Positions 18,918 to 26,743 of a stretch of 59,394 nucleotides of DNA are shown here, one piece after another; the stretch's first letter is position 1, and each line of letters begins with the position of its first letter. The translations under genes and the position numbers were made by a program. Under the pieces are notes generated by a model. The model saw only the letters and a program-made list of their open reading frames with translations, was not told the origin of the DNA and did not search any database. Source of the DNA: JBMNGW01 sp050950025 (GTDB lineage: Bacteria; Spirochaetota; Spirochaetia; Sphaerochaetales; Sphaerochaetaceae); contig JBMNGW010000005.1 of NCBI GenBank assembly GCA_050950025.1, positions 1 to 59,394 on the forward strand, written 5' to 3'.

Positions 18918-19205
18918 TTACTCTTCTTCGTACTGTTCTTCACTGCCTGCAGACGGAGCCTTCTCATACGCTGCGAGAATAGCCTCCTGCATGATGGCTC
19001 TGAACTCACTGCTGATAGGATGAGCTACATCCTTGAACTCGCCATTTTTTGTCTTGCGGCTCGGCATAGCTACGAAGAGGCCCGTTTTGCCATCGATGAT
19101 TTTGAGATTGTGAATGACAAACTGGTTGTCGAACGTAATCGTCGCATACGCTCGTAATTTACCCTCTGACGCAATCTTGCGAACCCTCACATCGGTAATT
19201 TCCAT
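18918..19205 (-). CDS. spoVG: SpoVG family RNA/DNA-binding regulator
   Basis: 95 residues covering the whole SpoVG family: EITDVRVRKI, LRAYATITFDNQFVIHNLKI, the signature GLFVAMPSRKTKNGEFKDVAHPI, then a C-terminal helix. In Borrelia and firmicutes SpoVG is a site-specific nucleic-acid-binding regulator; the spirochaete target set here is unknown. It has a good ribosome binding site (AAGGGG) and is followed by tRNA-Gln and rplY, with ispE 27 nt upstream. Confidence 0.95.
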   Translation of the reverse strand: MEITDVRVRKIASEGKLRAYATITFDNQFVIHNLKIIDGKTGLFVAMPSRKTKNGEFKDVAHPISSEFRAIMQEAILAAYEKAPSAGSEEQYEEE

Positions 19206-19232
19206 GCAAACACCCCTTGCGCTGTATCGTAG

Positions 19233-20102
19233 TTAAACGGTAGCACCCAAATGGGACGGATGCAAGCATTTTATCGGGTAAAGAGTTAGTTGTTCCCCTA
19301 AAGCCACCACTTGAGCCCTGATTTCCTTAAGAACACCCTCTGATTCGCTTAGGTAGTAAAAAGCAGAACCGCTACCACTGAGATTGGCAAAACTCTCCCC
19401 TTTGAGCTTCATGAGCTTTGTGTGAATGGGATCAGAGACGGCTAAAAAATCGTTGCTGAAGCTCCATTGGGCTGTCGGTTTTTGGTAAATAGCCGCCAAT
19501 TCCTCTTTGCTGTGTAAACTTGTGTCCCTAATTAGTTGCTCATCCAAAAGCGTATATGCAGCAGCAGTGCTAACTCTCACTTTTTGAGGAATAACAAGAA
19601 GTCCCCCTATTTCTGCTCTGCTAGGCAGCATCTCTACTACCTCTCCTCGGCCACTAACATACGCCAAAGCTGAGCCTCCAATGAAAAAAGGGACATCCGA
19701 GCCTATTTGAGAGCCCAAATCCATCAGCTCGCTTAAACTGAAGATTTGGTTAAAGGCTTTATTAAGTAACAGCAAAACAGTAGCTGCATTACTGGAGCCT
19801 CCCCCTAATCCTGAGAGGGGGGGGATCTGCTTGGTGCAGTTGATAATGATTTCGCATCTGTAACCGCTGTTTGCCAAAAAGAGAAGAGCAGCAGCGTTCA
19901 TCGTGTTTTCAACAGGAACCTCTTGGGGTGCTATGCACCTAATACGGGTAACAGAGCTTTTTGTGAGGCTGATGCTGATAGTGTCAAAAAGATCAATGCG
20001 CTGAAACAGGGAGCTTATGGGATGAAAATTGTCGGCTCTTTTTGCTCCCACATCTAAATGGAGGTTAAGCTTGGCATAGGAGTTGGCTTGGAGACTTACC
20101 AC
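19233..20102 (-). CDS. ispE: 4-diphosphocytidyl-2-C-methyl-D-erythritol kinase
   Basis: 289 residues, GHMP-kinase fold. The N-terminus has SYAKLNLHLDVGAKRADNFH; the ATP loop is PPLSGLGGGSSNAATVLLLL at about 93-112; later come GSDVPFFIGGSALA and the C-terminal LSGSGSAFYYL. It phosphorylates CDP-methylerythritol in the MEP isoprenoid pathway. It overlaps the upstream uracil-DNA glycosylase gene by 7 nt and precedes spoVG, so it is read from the promoter of that glycosylase or further upstream. Confidence 0.93.
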   Translation of the reverse strand: MVSLQANSYAKLNLHLDVGAKRADNFHPISSLFQRIDLFDTISISLTKSSVTRIRCIAPQEVPVENTMNAAALLFLANSGYRCEIIINCTKQIPPLSGLGGGSSNAATVLLLLNKAFNQIFSLSELMDLGSQIGSDVPFFIGGSALAYVSGRGEVVEMLPSRAEIGGLLVIPQKVRVSTAAAYTLLDEQLIRDTSLHSKEELAAIYQKPTAQWSFSNDFLAVSDPIHTKLMKLKGESFANLSGSGSAFYYLSESEGVLKEIRAQVVALGEQLTLYPIKCLHPSHLGATV

Positions 20103-20827
20103 AAAGAGGCCTCCTCCATTTGAGCTATTACTTTTGTATCCCAGCCGGCATTGGCTAGCGGGGACCCGGGAGATGGATGGAGAATAGAAAAGACTTCTTG
20201 TGTTAAATTCAATCGTTGGGCTGCTTTAGAGAGCTGTTTTTGGGCATACCGGCCGATACCGACTAACGCTTTGGGCTTGATAAGAGTCAGAGTATCATCA
20301 AGGTAGGCGTTGCAGATGCGCTCCAGTTCCTCTTTTTCACCTTTGGCCAGCTTTTCGGGAATAATGTTGCGCCCCGTCTTCCCTTTATCGACAAAGACCA
20401 GAGGACAGTAGTTCATAACCGCATGGTGCTGAAAAAAGTGCTCGGCAGTGCCATAGCGGTCTTTCATCAGCGACCAAAGGCGCTTGCCACTGATTTCACT
20501 GCGTTTAATGGCAAAGCCCACCACTGGGCGCTGAGGATGCTCAGAAGGGGGATGGCCCACCTCTGAGCTGATTCCCATCCACTGAGTTACCGCTTCCACT
20601 TCGCCAAAAGGGACCCCTGTTTGGACCATGCCAAACGGCCCGGGATTCATCCCTAAAAAATAGACATCGACATTCTGGTGGACAAAACGCCTTAGATAGA
20701 TACTGTGAGGGGCAAAAGCATAATTAAGAGGGTTATAAATATACCCGTCAAAGGTGAAGGCAATAGCCTCCACCTCGCGGGAAAATTGTTTGGTTCGTTC
20801 AATTAAGGCATCGCTAAAAGCACTCAT
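20096..20827 (-). CDS. SMUG1-type uracil-DNA glycosylase
   Basis: 243 residues. Residues 58-77 carry the SMUG1 active-site motif (FLGMNPGPFGMVQTG, continuing VPFGEV) and residues 217-229 the second motif HPSPGSPLANAGW. Both match single-strand-selective monofunctional uracil-DNA glycosylase rather than Ung. It removes uracil and oxidised uracils from DNA, starting base-excision repair. SMUG1 is mainly an animal enzyme with scattered bacterial relatives. A perfect TATAAT lies seven bases upstream of the ATG, overlapping the stop of the upstream transporter gene, and no ribosome binding site is present, suggesting a leaderless transcript shared with ispE. Confidence 0.85.
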   Translation of the reverse strand: MSAFSDALIERTKQFSREVEAIAFTFDGYIYNPLNYAFAPHSIYLRRFVHQNVDVYFLGMNPGPFGMVQTGVPFGEVEAVTQWMGISSEVGHPPSEHPQRPVVGFAIKRSEISGKRLWSLMKDRYGTAEHFFQHHAVMNYCPLVFVDKGKTGRNIIPEKLAKGEKEELERICNAYLDDTLTLIKPKALVGIGRYAQKQLSKAAQRLNLTQEVFSILHPSPGSPLANAGWDTKVIAQMEEASLW

Positions 20828-20834
20828 GGCCCCG

Positions 20835-20840
20835 ATTATA
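20835..20840 (-). promoter_or_regulatory. -10 box (TATAAT) of the SMUG1-ispE unit
   Basis: A perfect TATAAT on the minus strand, ending seven bases before the ATG at 20827. The matching -35 region, TAGAAC at 17-nt spacing, is poor. The box overlaps the TAA stop of the upstream gltS-like gene. Confidence 0.4.
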
Positions 20841-22251
20841 GATGAAAGAGCTTATCTGTTCTAGCAAAGGCCCGTTTACCTGCCAACAGGCGATAGGCAA
20901 TCAAAGCTGCCACGGTGTAAGCAGCACTGATGATAACGGCAACCCAAAAGAGTTCGGGCCGTCCTTTGGTTACACTGAAAGCAGGAAGATTTACCGTAAG
21001 GATAAAAGGAATAGCCAAGACAAAGACGATTCCCACTGAATACAGGTAATCGGCGGCTACCGGTGTTTCAAACTCGGGGTCTACAACCCTAAGTAAGGCC
21101 AAACCGGTAGGTAAGGTCCCTGTGGCAGTGCCGTAAATGACAAGCATGCGGAAAAATTGATGATCGTGATATAACCGAGAAGCATAGAAAGGCAAAATAA
21201 AGAGGGTGATGAAAGCTCCTGCTGCCGTTAAAGCCAGAATCGGCAACCAATAACCGCGTACGGCAACTAACGAGATGGCTCCCAAGGAGGCTGCCACCGT
21301 TAAATCAACCGATAACCCGTTAATGCGGTTGCACGTACCGTTATCCACAGTTGTATCGACTTTAAAGAATTTCATGATGGCCTTTACTAAAAGGGCACAA
21401 AAAGCGCTGAACACAAAGTTAATCCCCCAAAGACTCTCAGCTAATTCATCACCGGTAGGACCAATGAGGTGAAGCCCTTTGGAAACAAGGCTCAGAAAAC
21501 CCCAGCTCAGTAAATAGGTAAGCATAATCAAAGCGATATGGTAGCTGAATGTATCAAGAGACTCACCGTCGGTACTTAACAGTGAGCCACTGGGACGTTC
21601 GGCATCCAAGCGGCTAAAAAAACCGGTGCGGATACTTTTTTTGTTCATTTTCTCTAAATATTCTTTGCCAATCCACCCCCGCTTAATCCCTTGGTTAATC
21701 AGCACCACTCCGCCAAAAGAGCCAAAAAGGAAGCCCAAAGCAGCCATCGTCAACCCCACCGAAGAGCCGCCGACAAACCCCATTTTCTCCCAGGCACTGC
21801 CGATCGAATAGGCTTGACCAGGTCCCAATTCAAAGCCCAAAGGCAATGTATACCCGATAGCGGGAAAGAGGTTGGGCATCACAGTGGCAATCAGTAACGC
21901 CGTAACAAGCAGGCCAAAGAGACACTGAAGGCCGTATTGGGCAATAACAGCGGTCACATTTTGGGCCAATACCAGCCGGTTTTCCCTCTTTTTCTCAATT
22001 TTGGGATCGACTCTAAGCATCATGGCAATGAAACTGATATTCAACAAGTGGTAGACCAACTCCCCCAAATAATCGCTTTTTAAGTGCCACAAAGGGGCAA
22101 TAAAGTTGTAGAACACCAACAGAAAAATGCCTCCTATAATAGGAGCGGGAATCAAAAAGCGTTGAAAAAAGCGGACTCTGGCCCGAATAAGGGCACTAAG
22201 GAGGAGCGCAATTGAAATAATTCCAATGTGAATGATGTAATTCCAGTTCAT
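20836..22251 (-). CDS. Sodium/glutamate symporter family (GltS-like) membrane transporter
   Basis: 471 residues, mostly membrane helices, about 11-12 in number. The glycine-rich central segment GFELGPGQAYSIGSAWEKMG with GGSSVGLTMAALGFLFGSFGG corresponds to the first conserved re-entrant region of GltS proteins; a second half begins near residue 260. GltS carriers import glutamate with sodium; substrate specificity cannot be told here. It overlaps the upstream acyltransferase gene by 4 nt, so the two are co-translated. The C-terminal tail is basic and cytoplasmic. Confidence 0.75.
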   Translation of the reverse strand: MNWNYIIHIGIISIALLLSALIRARVRFFQRFLIPAPIIGGIFLLVFYNFIAPLWHLKSDYLGELVYHLLNISFIAMMLRVDPKIEKKRENRLVLAQNVTAVIAQYGLQCLFGLLVTALLIATVMPNLFPAIGYTLPLGFELGPGQAYSIGSAWEKMGFVGGSSVGLTMAALGFLFGSFGGVVLINQGIKRGWIGKEYLEKMNKKSIRTGFFSRLDAERPSGSLLSTDGESLDTFSYHIALIMLTYLLSWGFLSLVSKGLHLIGPTGDELAESLWGINFVFSAFCALLVKAIMKFFKVDTTVDNGTCNRINGLSVDLTVAASLGAISLVAVRGYWLPILALTAAGAFITLFILPFYASRLYHDHQFFRMLVIYGTATGTLPTGLALLRVVDPEFETPVAADYLYSVGIVFVLAIPFILTVNLPAFSVTKGRPELFWVAVIISAAYTVAALIAYRLLAGKRAFARTDKLFHL

Positions 22252-23459
22252 ACCGACCCCTTTTGTTCTTCACTAGCGTGTAGTGCACTTCGTTTATCAT
22301 ACCACTCTAAATACTTTAGCATACAACGACCGCGAGCTAATCGTAATCGCCACAGCTGGGAACGATGGTAAAATTCTAATGTCCCTTTGGTGTTAATAAT
22401 CATTGAGCTAATCCGATCAAAATCGAAAATAATCTGTTCAATTCCTTGAAGCATTCCCGTTTTGGGAACACTGCGCATATTCACCACTATGGCATCACTT
22501 TCCAGTTGGACATCAATTGCCGTAGCGAGGGTAACAAGTTTATCATCAAAGCCCCGTTGCAATAGCCGCCCTTTATCAAAAGGAAACGGCTGCTTTTGCG
22601 GATCAATCTCTTTTTTTTGCCAGGTGTGCCACTGGGCAAGAGTTGTCCATTTGATTGGCTTACCCACGAGTGTGTGCAGGGTATCATACTGATCGAGTTG
22701 CAAAACCAAATCACACTTTTTACACAAAATACGATCTTTTTTATCCCAAATAGTAGAATGAGATTTGCAATTGGGGCAGCTGTAAAGCAGCTGAGCCACA
22801 CCGCTAGTTCGCCTTTTACGACGATAGGGAATCAGATGTTCCTTTTGCCAGCTGTCAAAGTTAAACGAGAGTTTTTGCAACAATTCTTGATGCAACTGCT
22901 CAACACTCAGACTGTTAATCTGTTTGGCCGAAAGGACCTCTACAACTCTGATAACCATTTTCCCTTTGCGACTGAGGTAGGTCCACCGCGGTCGTAAGGC
23001 ATACGAGCCTTCCAAATTAAGTAACACCACCGGCACTTTAAACAGTTTCACCAATTTGGCAATCGAGTCATTGAACCCCAGACTTTCTCCATCCCACGTG
23101 CGAGTCCCTTCAGGAAAAATACCCACATTCTCTCCCCTATTAAGGGCTTCTCTGATTTGGCGTATGGTTTGGATATCGCTTCTTCCCTGCTGTTTACCGA
23201 TTGCTCCCACTAAATAGTGCAATAGTGTCCTAAGGATCTGGTTTTTAAATAAATAGGCACCGGCAACCCAGCGAATGTGGTGGGGATAGAGGACTGAAAT
23301 GAAAAAAGGATCGAGGCTGTGCGTATGGTTGGCCAGCACTAAATGGGAGCCGGTTGACGGAATATGTTCAAATCCGGCGGTGCTAATGCCGTGATGGAAC
23401 CGTAAATAGAGGCCATAGGTGGGGCGAGCCAGATGGAGAATCAATGGCGTTTTAGACAT
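22248..23459 (-). CDS. PlsC-like 1-acylglycerol-3-phosphate acyltransferase with C-terminal zinc ribbon
   Basis: 403 residues from the ATG at 23459 (AGAGGA eight bases upstream). The acyltransferase core is in the first 200 residues: NHTHSLDPFFIS (H-x4-D) and GIFPEGTRTWDG, the two catalytic blocks of the PlsC family. Residues about 225-255 add a four-cysteine zinc ribbon (CPNC...CKKC), and the last 130 residues are an extra domain of unknown role. The core should esterify lysophosphatidate or a similar glycerolipid at the membrane. The ribbon and tail are not part of ordinary PlsC and may confer regulation or a different acceptor. Confidence 0.78.
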   Translation of the reverse strand: MSKTPLILHLARPTYGLYLRFHHGISTAGFEHIPSTGSHLVLANHTHSLDPFFISVLYPHHIRWVAGAYLFKNQILRTLLHYLVGAIGKQQGRSDIQTIRQIREALNRGENVGIFPEGTRTWDGESLGFNDSIAKLVKLFKVPVVLLNLEGSYALRPRWTYLSRKGKMVIRVVEVLSAKQINSLSVEQLHQELLQKLSFNFDSWQKEHLIPYRRKRRTSGVAQLLYSCPNCKSHSTIWDKKDRILCKKCDLVLQLDQYDTLHTLVGKPIKWTTLAQWHTWQKKEIDPQKQPFPFDKGRLLQRGFDDKLVTLATAIDVQLESDAIVVNMRSVPKTGMLQGIEQIIFDFDRISSMIINTKGTLEFYHRSQLWRLRLARGRCMLKYLEWYDKRSALHASEEQKGSV

Positions 23460-23479
23460 CTTGCGTCCTCTTTGTCGGC

Positions 23480-23508
23480 AATATACCATGAGTAGTGGGA
23501 GCTGTCTA
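23480..23508 (-). promoter_or_regulatory. Promoter for the PlsC-like/GltS-like operon
   Basis: Minus strand: TAGACA (23508-23503), 17-nt spacer ending TGG, TATATT (23485-23480), an extended -10. The leader would be about 14 nt, just enough to hold the AGAGGA site before the ATG at 23459. Confidence 0.5.
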
Positions 23509-23512
23509 CTTC

Positions 23513-23541
23513 TTGAGCGAAACCCTTTTAGTTGTTATGCT
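23513..23541 (+). promoter_or_regulatory. Promoter for the DUF1538/PII operon
   Basis: TTGAGC (23513-23518), 17-nt spacer, TATGCT (23536-23541). Leader of about 25 nt with AAGGAG at about 23561 before the ATG at 23574. It is divergent from the acyltransferase promoter within a 115-bp region. Confidence 0.5.
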
Positions 23542-23573
23542 TGCGACCATCACCTATTCCAAGGAGCGCCTGG

Positions 23574-25028
23574 ATGGTATTGTTGCGCAAGTTTCGGGAG
23601 ACCAGTTTCTCCGTACTGCCCATTGTTTTCATAGTCTTCCTCCTTAACCTCTTTGTCGCCCCTATCGGCTGGTTAGCGTTTGGCAAATTCCTATTGGGCT
23701 CAATTGCCATTATTATCGGTTTATCACTTTTTTTATTGGGAACCGATATAGGCATTATTCCTACGGCCACCCGTATCGGCTCCAAACTCACCGAAAATCG
23801 TAATGTCTCCCTTTTGATTTTCAGCGGCCTGATTATGGGATTTCTTATCACATTAGCTGAACCACAAATTCACGTCCTTTCGTCGCAAATCTCCTCCTAT
23901 GCCCCTTCTTTGCACAAAACACAGCTTATTATCGCCATCTCGGCAGGAATGGGCCTCTTTTTAGCCATCGGCTTAGCCCGCATTATTTTTGGCCTCTCTT
24001 ATCGCTGGTTATTGGTGGGAGTCTTTGCCATTATCGGAACCCTAGCCGCCCTTTCAGAGCGCTTTTTCATTGGCATTGCCTTTGACTCAGGAGGAGCTGC
24101 CACCGGGCCAATGACGGTCCCATTCATTTTGGCTTTAGGCATCGGTGTTTCCAATGTGCGCCAAAGTGAAACCAGTGACCAAGACAGTTTTGGCTTGGTG
24201 GGGTTATCGACAATGGGCCCAGTCCCAATTCTCCTTTTTTTTGGACTGCTTAGTCGCGGCATTAGTGCCGATGCAATTGTCGATGCTTCTGGTGACACTC
24301 TTATCCAATGGGGGGCTTTAATTGGGAGAACCACAATTGAAGTCTTACAGGCCCTAGCCCCCATTGCCGCCGCTTTTTTTGTCTTTCAAATAACGCTGTT
24401 AAAACAGAGTGCAAAAAGAGTCATTAGGATGGTCGAAGGATTGGTGTATGCCGCCTTGGGACTTATTCTGTTCTTAGTGGGTGTCAGCGGAGCTTTTATG
24501 CCGGTCGGAAGTGTAATCGGATCGCTCATAGGATCTTTGGATCAAAGATGGATTCTTATCCCCATCGGCTTTTTTTTGGGAGCCGTGGTAGTATTGGCAG
24601 AGCCCTCAGTGTGGGTACTGACCGATCAAATCAAAGAGATTTCAGCAGGTGCCATAAAAAAACCGATGGTGATGATTTTCTTCTCGATAGGGGTGTCGGC
24701 CTCTTTGGCTTTAGCTATGGCCCGCATTGTATTTGAAATACCGCTGCTTTATATCTTAATTCCCGGCTATGTAAGTGCCTTGGTCCTCTCTTTCTTTGCC
24801 CCACCATTATTTACCGCAATTGCTTTTGATTCGGGAGCTGTTGCTTCGGGGCCCATATCTAACTCATTCTTACTGGCTTTCACTTTGGGGGCTGCTTCAA
24901 GTGCTTCAGTCAATCCTTTTGCCAGTGCTTTTGGCGTGGTGGCCCTCATTACCATGACCCCCTTGATAACATTGCAACTTCTGGGATTATTATATAAACG
25001 AAGGGTGCAAGGAGAACGCAATGAATAG
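23574..25028 (+). CDS. DUF1538 multi-pass membrane protein (internally duplicated, transporter-like)
   Basis: 484 residues, about 12 or more membrane helices in two homologous halves. Each half carries the same pair of motifs: AEPQIHVLSSQI then IAFDSGGAATGPMTVPF in the first, and AEPSVWVLTDQI then IAFDSGAVASGPISNSF in the second. Such duplicated helix bundles with broken, glycine-rich motifs are typical of secondary transporters or channels, but no function is established that I know of. The start at 23574 follows AAGGAG; an upstream TTG-type extension has no site. Its last 8 nt overlap the PII-domain gene, so the two products are probably made together and may interact. Confidence 0.85.
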   Translation: MVLLRKFRETSFSVLPIVFIVFLLNLFVAPIGWLAFGKFLLGSIAIIIGLSLFLLGTDIGIIPTATRIGSKLTENRNVSLLIFSGLIMGFLITLAEPQIHVLSSQISSYAPSLHKTQLIIAISAGMGLFLAIGLARIIFGLSYRWLLVGVFAIIGTLAALSERFFIGIAFDSGGAATGPMTVPFILALGIGVSNVRQSETSDQDSFGLVGLSTMGPVPILLFFGLLSRGISADAIVDASGDTLIQWGALIGRTTIEVLQALAPIAAAFFVFQITLLKQSAKRVIRMVEGLVYAALGLILFLVGVSGAFMPVGSVIGSLIGSLDQRWILIPIGFFLGAVVVLAEPSVWVLTDQIKEISAGAIKKPMVMIFFSIGVSASLALAMARIVFEIPLLYILIPGYVSALVLSFFAPPLFTAIAFDSGAVASGPISNSFLLAFTLGAASSASVNPFASAFGVVALITMTPLITLQLLGLLYKRRVQGERNE

Positions 25029-25731
25029 CGCAGTGCAAAGCGTGTACATGCACGGCAAAGTAGTCATCAGTGTCGTCAGTGCCGGTTATGCCGATGCATT
25101 GGTTAAAAAGACTCGGCAAGCAGGAGCTGGGGGAGCGACAATCCTCTTGGGCAAAGGTGAAACTCATAGTGCTTTTATTAGAGCGTTGGGCTTAGGTGAA
25201 ACAGAAAAAGAGATTGTCATCACTTTGTTGGAAGACAAAGATGTAGAATCTGTGTGCCAAGCTATCCTCGCCTTTAAAGAGAGCAAGCGGCTGTACTGCG
25301 GCGAATCGTATCTGATAGATGTCGATCAAGTCCTCCGCCACATAAGCTCTCCCCTTTCACAAGATACGACGGTCCAAACGACCAAAAGGAGAAATACCAT
25401 GTCCAGTCCACACACCTTGATTACGGTCATCGTCAACAAAGGAAATGCCACTGAAGTTATGGATGCTGCCCGTAAAGCCGGAGCTACCGGAGGAACCGTC
25501 ATGCACGGTAGGGGAACCGGCAAAGAGGAAGATGTAAAGTTCTTCGGCGTTCAACTGGTCCCGGAAAAAGAGATTTTACTGGTACTTGTCGGCTCGGGGC
25601 AAACAGGAGAAGTCCTGGAGGCCATTCGTACTGTCCCTTCATTAGCCCAACCGGGCTCCGGGATTGCTTTTTGTATCGATGTCGAACGCTTTATGGTGAT
25701 GGGAGGGAAGTTCAAACTTCCAAAGAACTAA
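25021..25731 (+). CDS. Tandem PII-domain regulatory protein
   Basis: 236 residues holding two PII/GlnB-like domains in one chain: about 10-110 (KVVISVVSAGYADALVKKTRQAG, GGATILLGKG, EIVITLLEDKDVESV) and about 130-230 (TLITVIVNKGNATEVMDAARKAG, GGTVMHGRGTG, EILLVLVGSGQTGEVLEAI). PII proteins are trimers that sense ATP/ADP and 2-oxoglutarate or other effectors and gate membrane transporters. Neither T-loop matches GlnB closely, and no conserved uridylylated tyrosine is evident. The 8-nt overlap with DUF1538 suggests that this protein controls that membrane partner. It ends with a 20-nt overlap against convergent pyrC. Confidence 0.82.
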   Translation: MNSAVQSVYMHGKVVISVVSAGYADALVKKTRQAGAGGATILLGKGETHSAFIRALGLGETEKEIVITLLEDKDVESVCQAILAFKESKRLYCGESYLIDVDQVLRHISSPLSQDTTVQTTKRRNTMSSPHTLITVIVNKGNATEVMDAARKAGATGGTVMHGRGTGKEEDVKFFGVQLVPEKEILLVLVGSGQTGEVLEAIRTVPSLAQPGSGIAFCIDVERFMVMGGKFKLPKN

Positions 25732-26743
25732 ACGGATCGTACCAATACGCTTTGCGGGCAAAGGCGATTTTCTCCTTAAGCTCCGAGTGGCTGGGAACCA
25801 AAACCGGTAGATCCAGCTGGTGGATGGCATTAACCTTCCCCCCCAGCAGCTCGTATAACCGCTTTGGCTCTATACCGCTTTTGAGCAAGGCGTTAATCAA
25901 CAACAGCGTTCCCCCAAAGCCGGGAATACCGCTGGCCCCTTGAGCTTTGTCTTGGGGGCTATGGGGGGCATGGTCGCTTTCAATCCAATCGATGCTCCCA
26001 TGTAACAGCCCCTCATATATGGCTTGACGATCAGAAGCACTACGCAGTGGCGGATTCATTTTTAAAAGGTTGTCTTCCCTTTCTCCACTCTTTTGATCAA
26101 GAAGGGCATGATGAGCTGTAGCTCCGCAGACAATGTTCATCCCCTCTTGTTTGGCAGCCACAACCAAGGCTAAAGCTTTGGCTGTGGAAATATGGGCAAT
26201 GTGAAGGACTCCGCCAAAAGAGGCTTTTTGAGCAAACGCAATCTGGTCGGCTACCGAAGCAACTTCAGCTTGGGCAGGACGACTAAGAAAGTGGGATTGG
26301 GGCTTAAGGTCGGGGCGAAGGAGCTCCCCTTTTTCACAGTGGACGCAAAGCACTCCTTTATACGAGTTTTCTGCTAAAATTTCATAGACTCTTTGTTGGT
26401 CTTGAGGATTCACTAACCCCATATTGCCTGTAGAGTGGCCGCCAAACATTTTCAATCCCACCAGTTGCCTCTGGCTTTTGTGCAGTTCAATTATGGAAAG
26501 TAGTTGAGAAGTATCTGAGCTTACTCCTGCGTACACACCGTAAAACATCCCCCTTTTTTGGGCTTCTTTGGTCCCAAAGGCCAGCCGCTTTTTAATACGG
26601 GGGACTGTGGTTAACGCCGGTTCAGTATTGGGCATATCAAACACAGAGCGAAAACCACACTCATACGCTACGGCCAACCCATGAGCTATGGTCTCTTTGG
26701 CAGCTTGACTGCCGTCTCTAAGATGAACATGGGGGTCTATCAT
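25712..26743 (-). CDS. pyrC: Dihydroorotase
   Basis: 343 residues. Metal ligands are visible in MIDPHVHLRDG (HxH), LVGLKMFGG (candidate carboxylated Lys), VHCEKGELL, HIAHIST and ESDHAPHSPQDK (the catalytic Asp region). The enzyme cyclises carbamoyl aspartate to dihydroorotate in pyrimidine synthesis. The start at MIDPHVH overlaps the end of the pyrDK gene by ATGA. A longer in-frame start at 26797 exists but would add residues with no family counterpart. It is the last gene of the pyr operon. Confidence 0.9.
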   Translation of the reverse strand: MIDPHVHLRDGSQAAKETIAHGLAVAYECGFRSVFDMPNTEPALTTVPRIKKRLAFGTKEAQKRGMFYGVYAGVSSDTSQLLSIIELHKSQRQLVGLKMFGGHSTGNMGLVNPQDQQRVYEILAENSYKGVLCVHCEKGELLRPDLKPQSHFLSRPAQAEVASVADQIAFAQKASFGGVLHIAHISTAKALALVVAAKQEGMNIVCGATAHHALLDQKSGEREDNLLKMNPPLRSASDRQAIYEGLLHGSIDWIESDHAPHSPQDKAQGASGIPGFGGTLLLINALLKSGIEPKRLYELLGGKVNAIHQLDLPVLVPSHSELKEKIAFARKAYWYDPFSSLEV

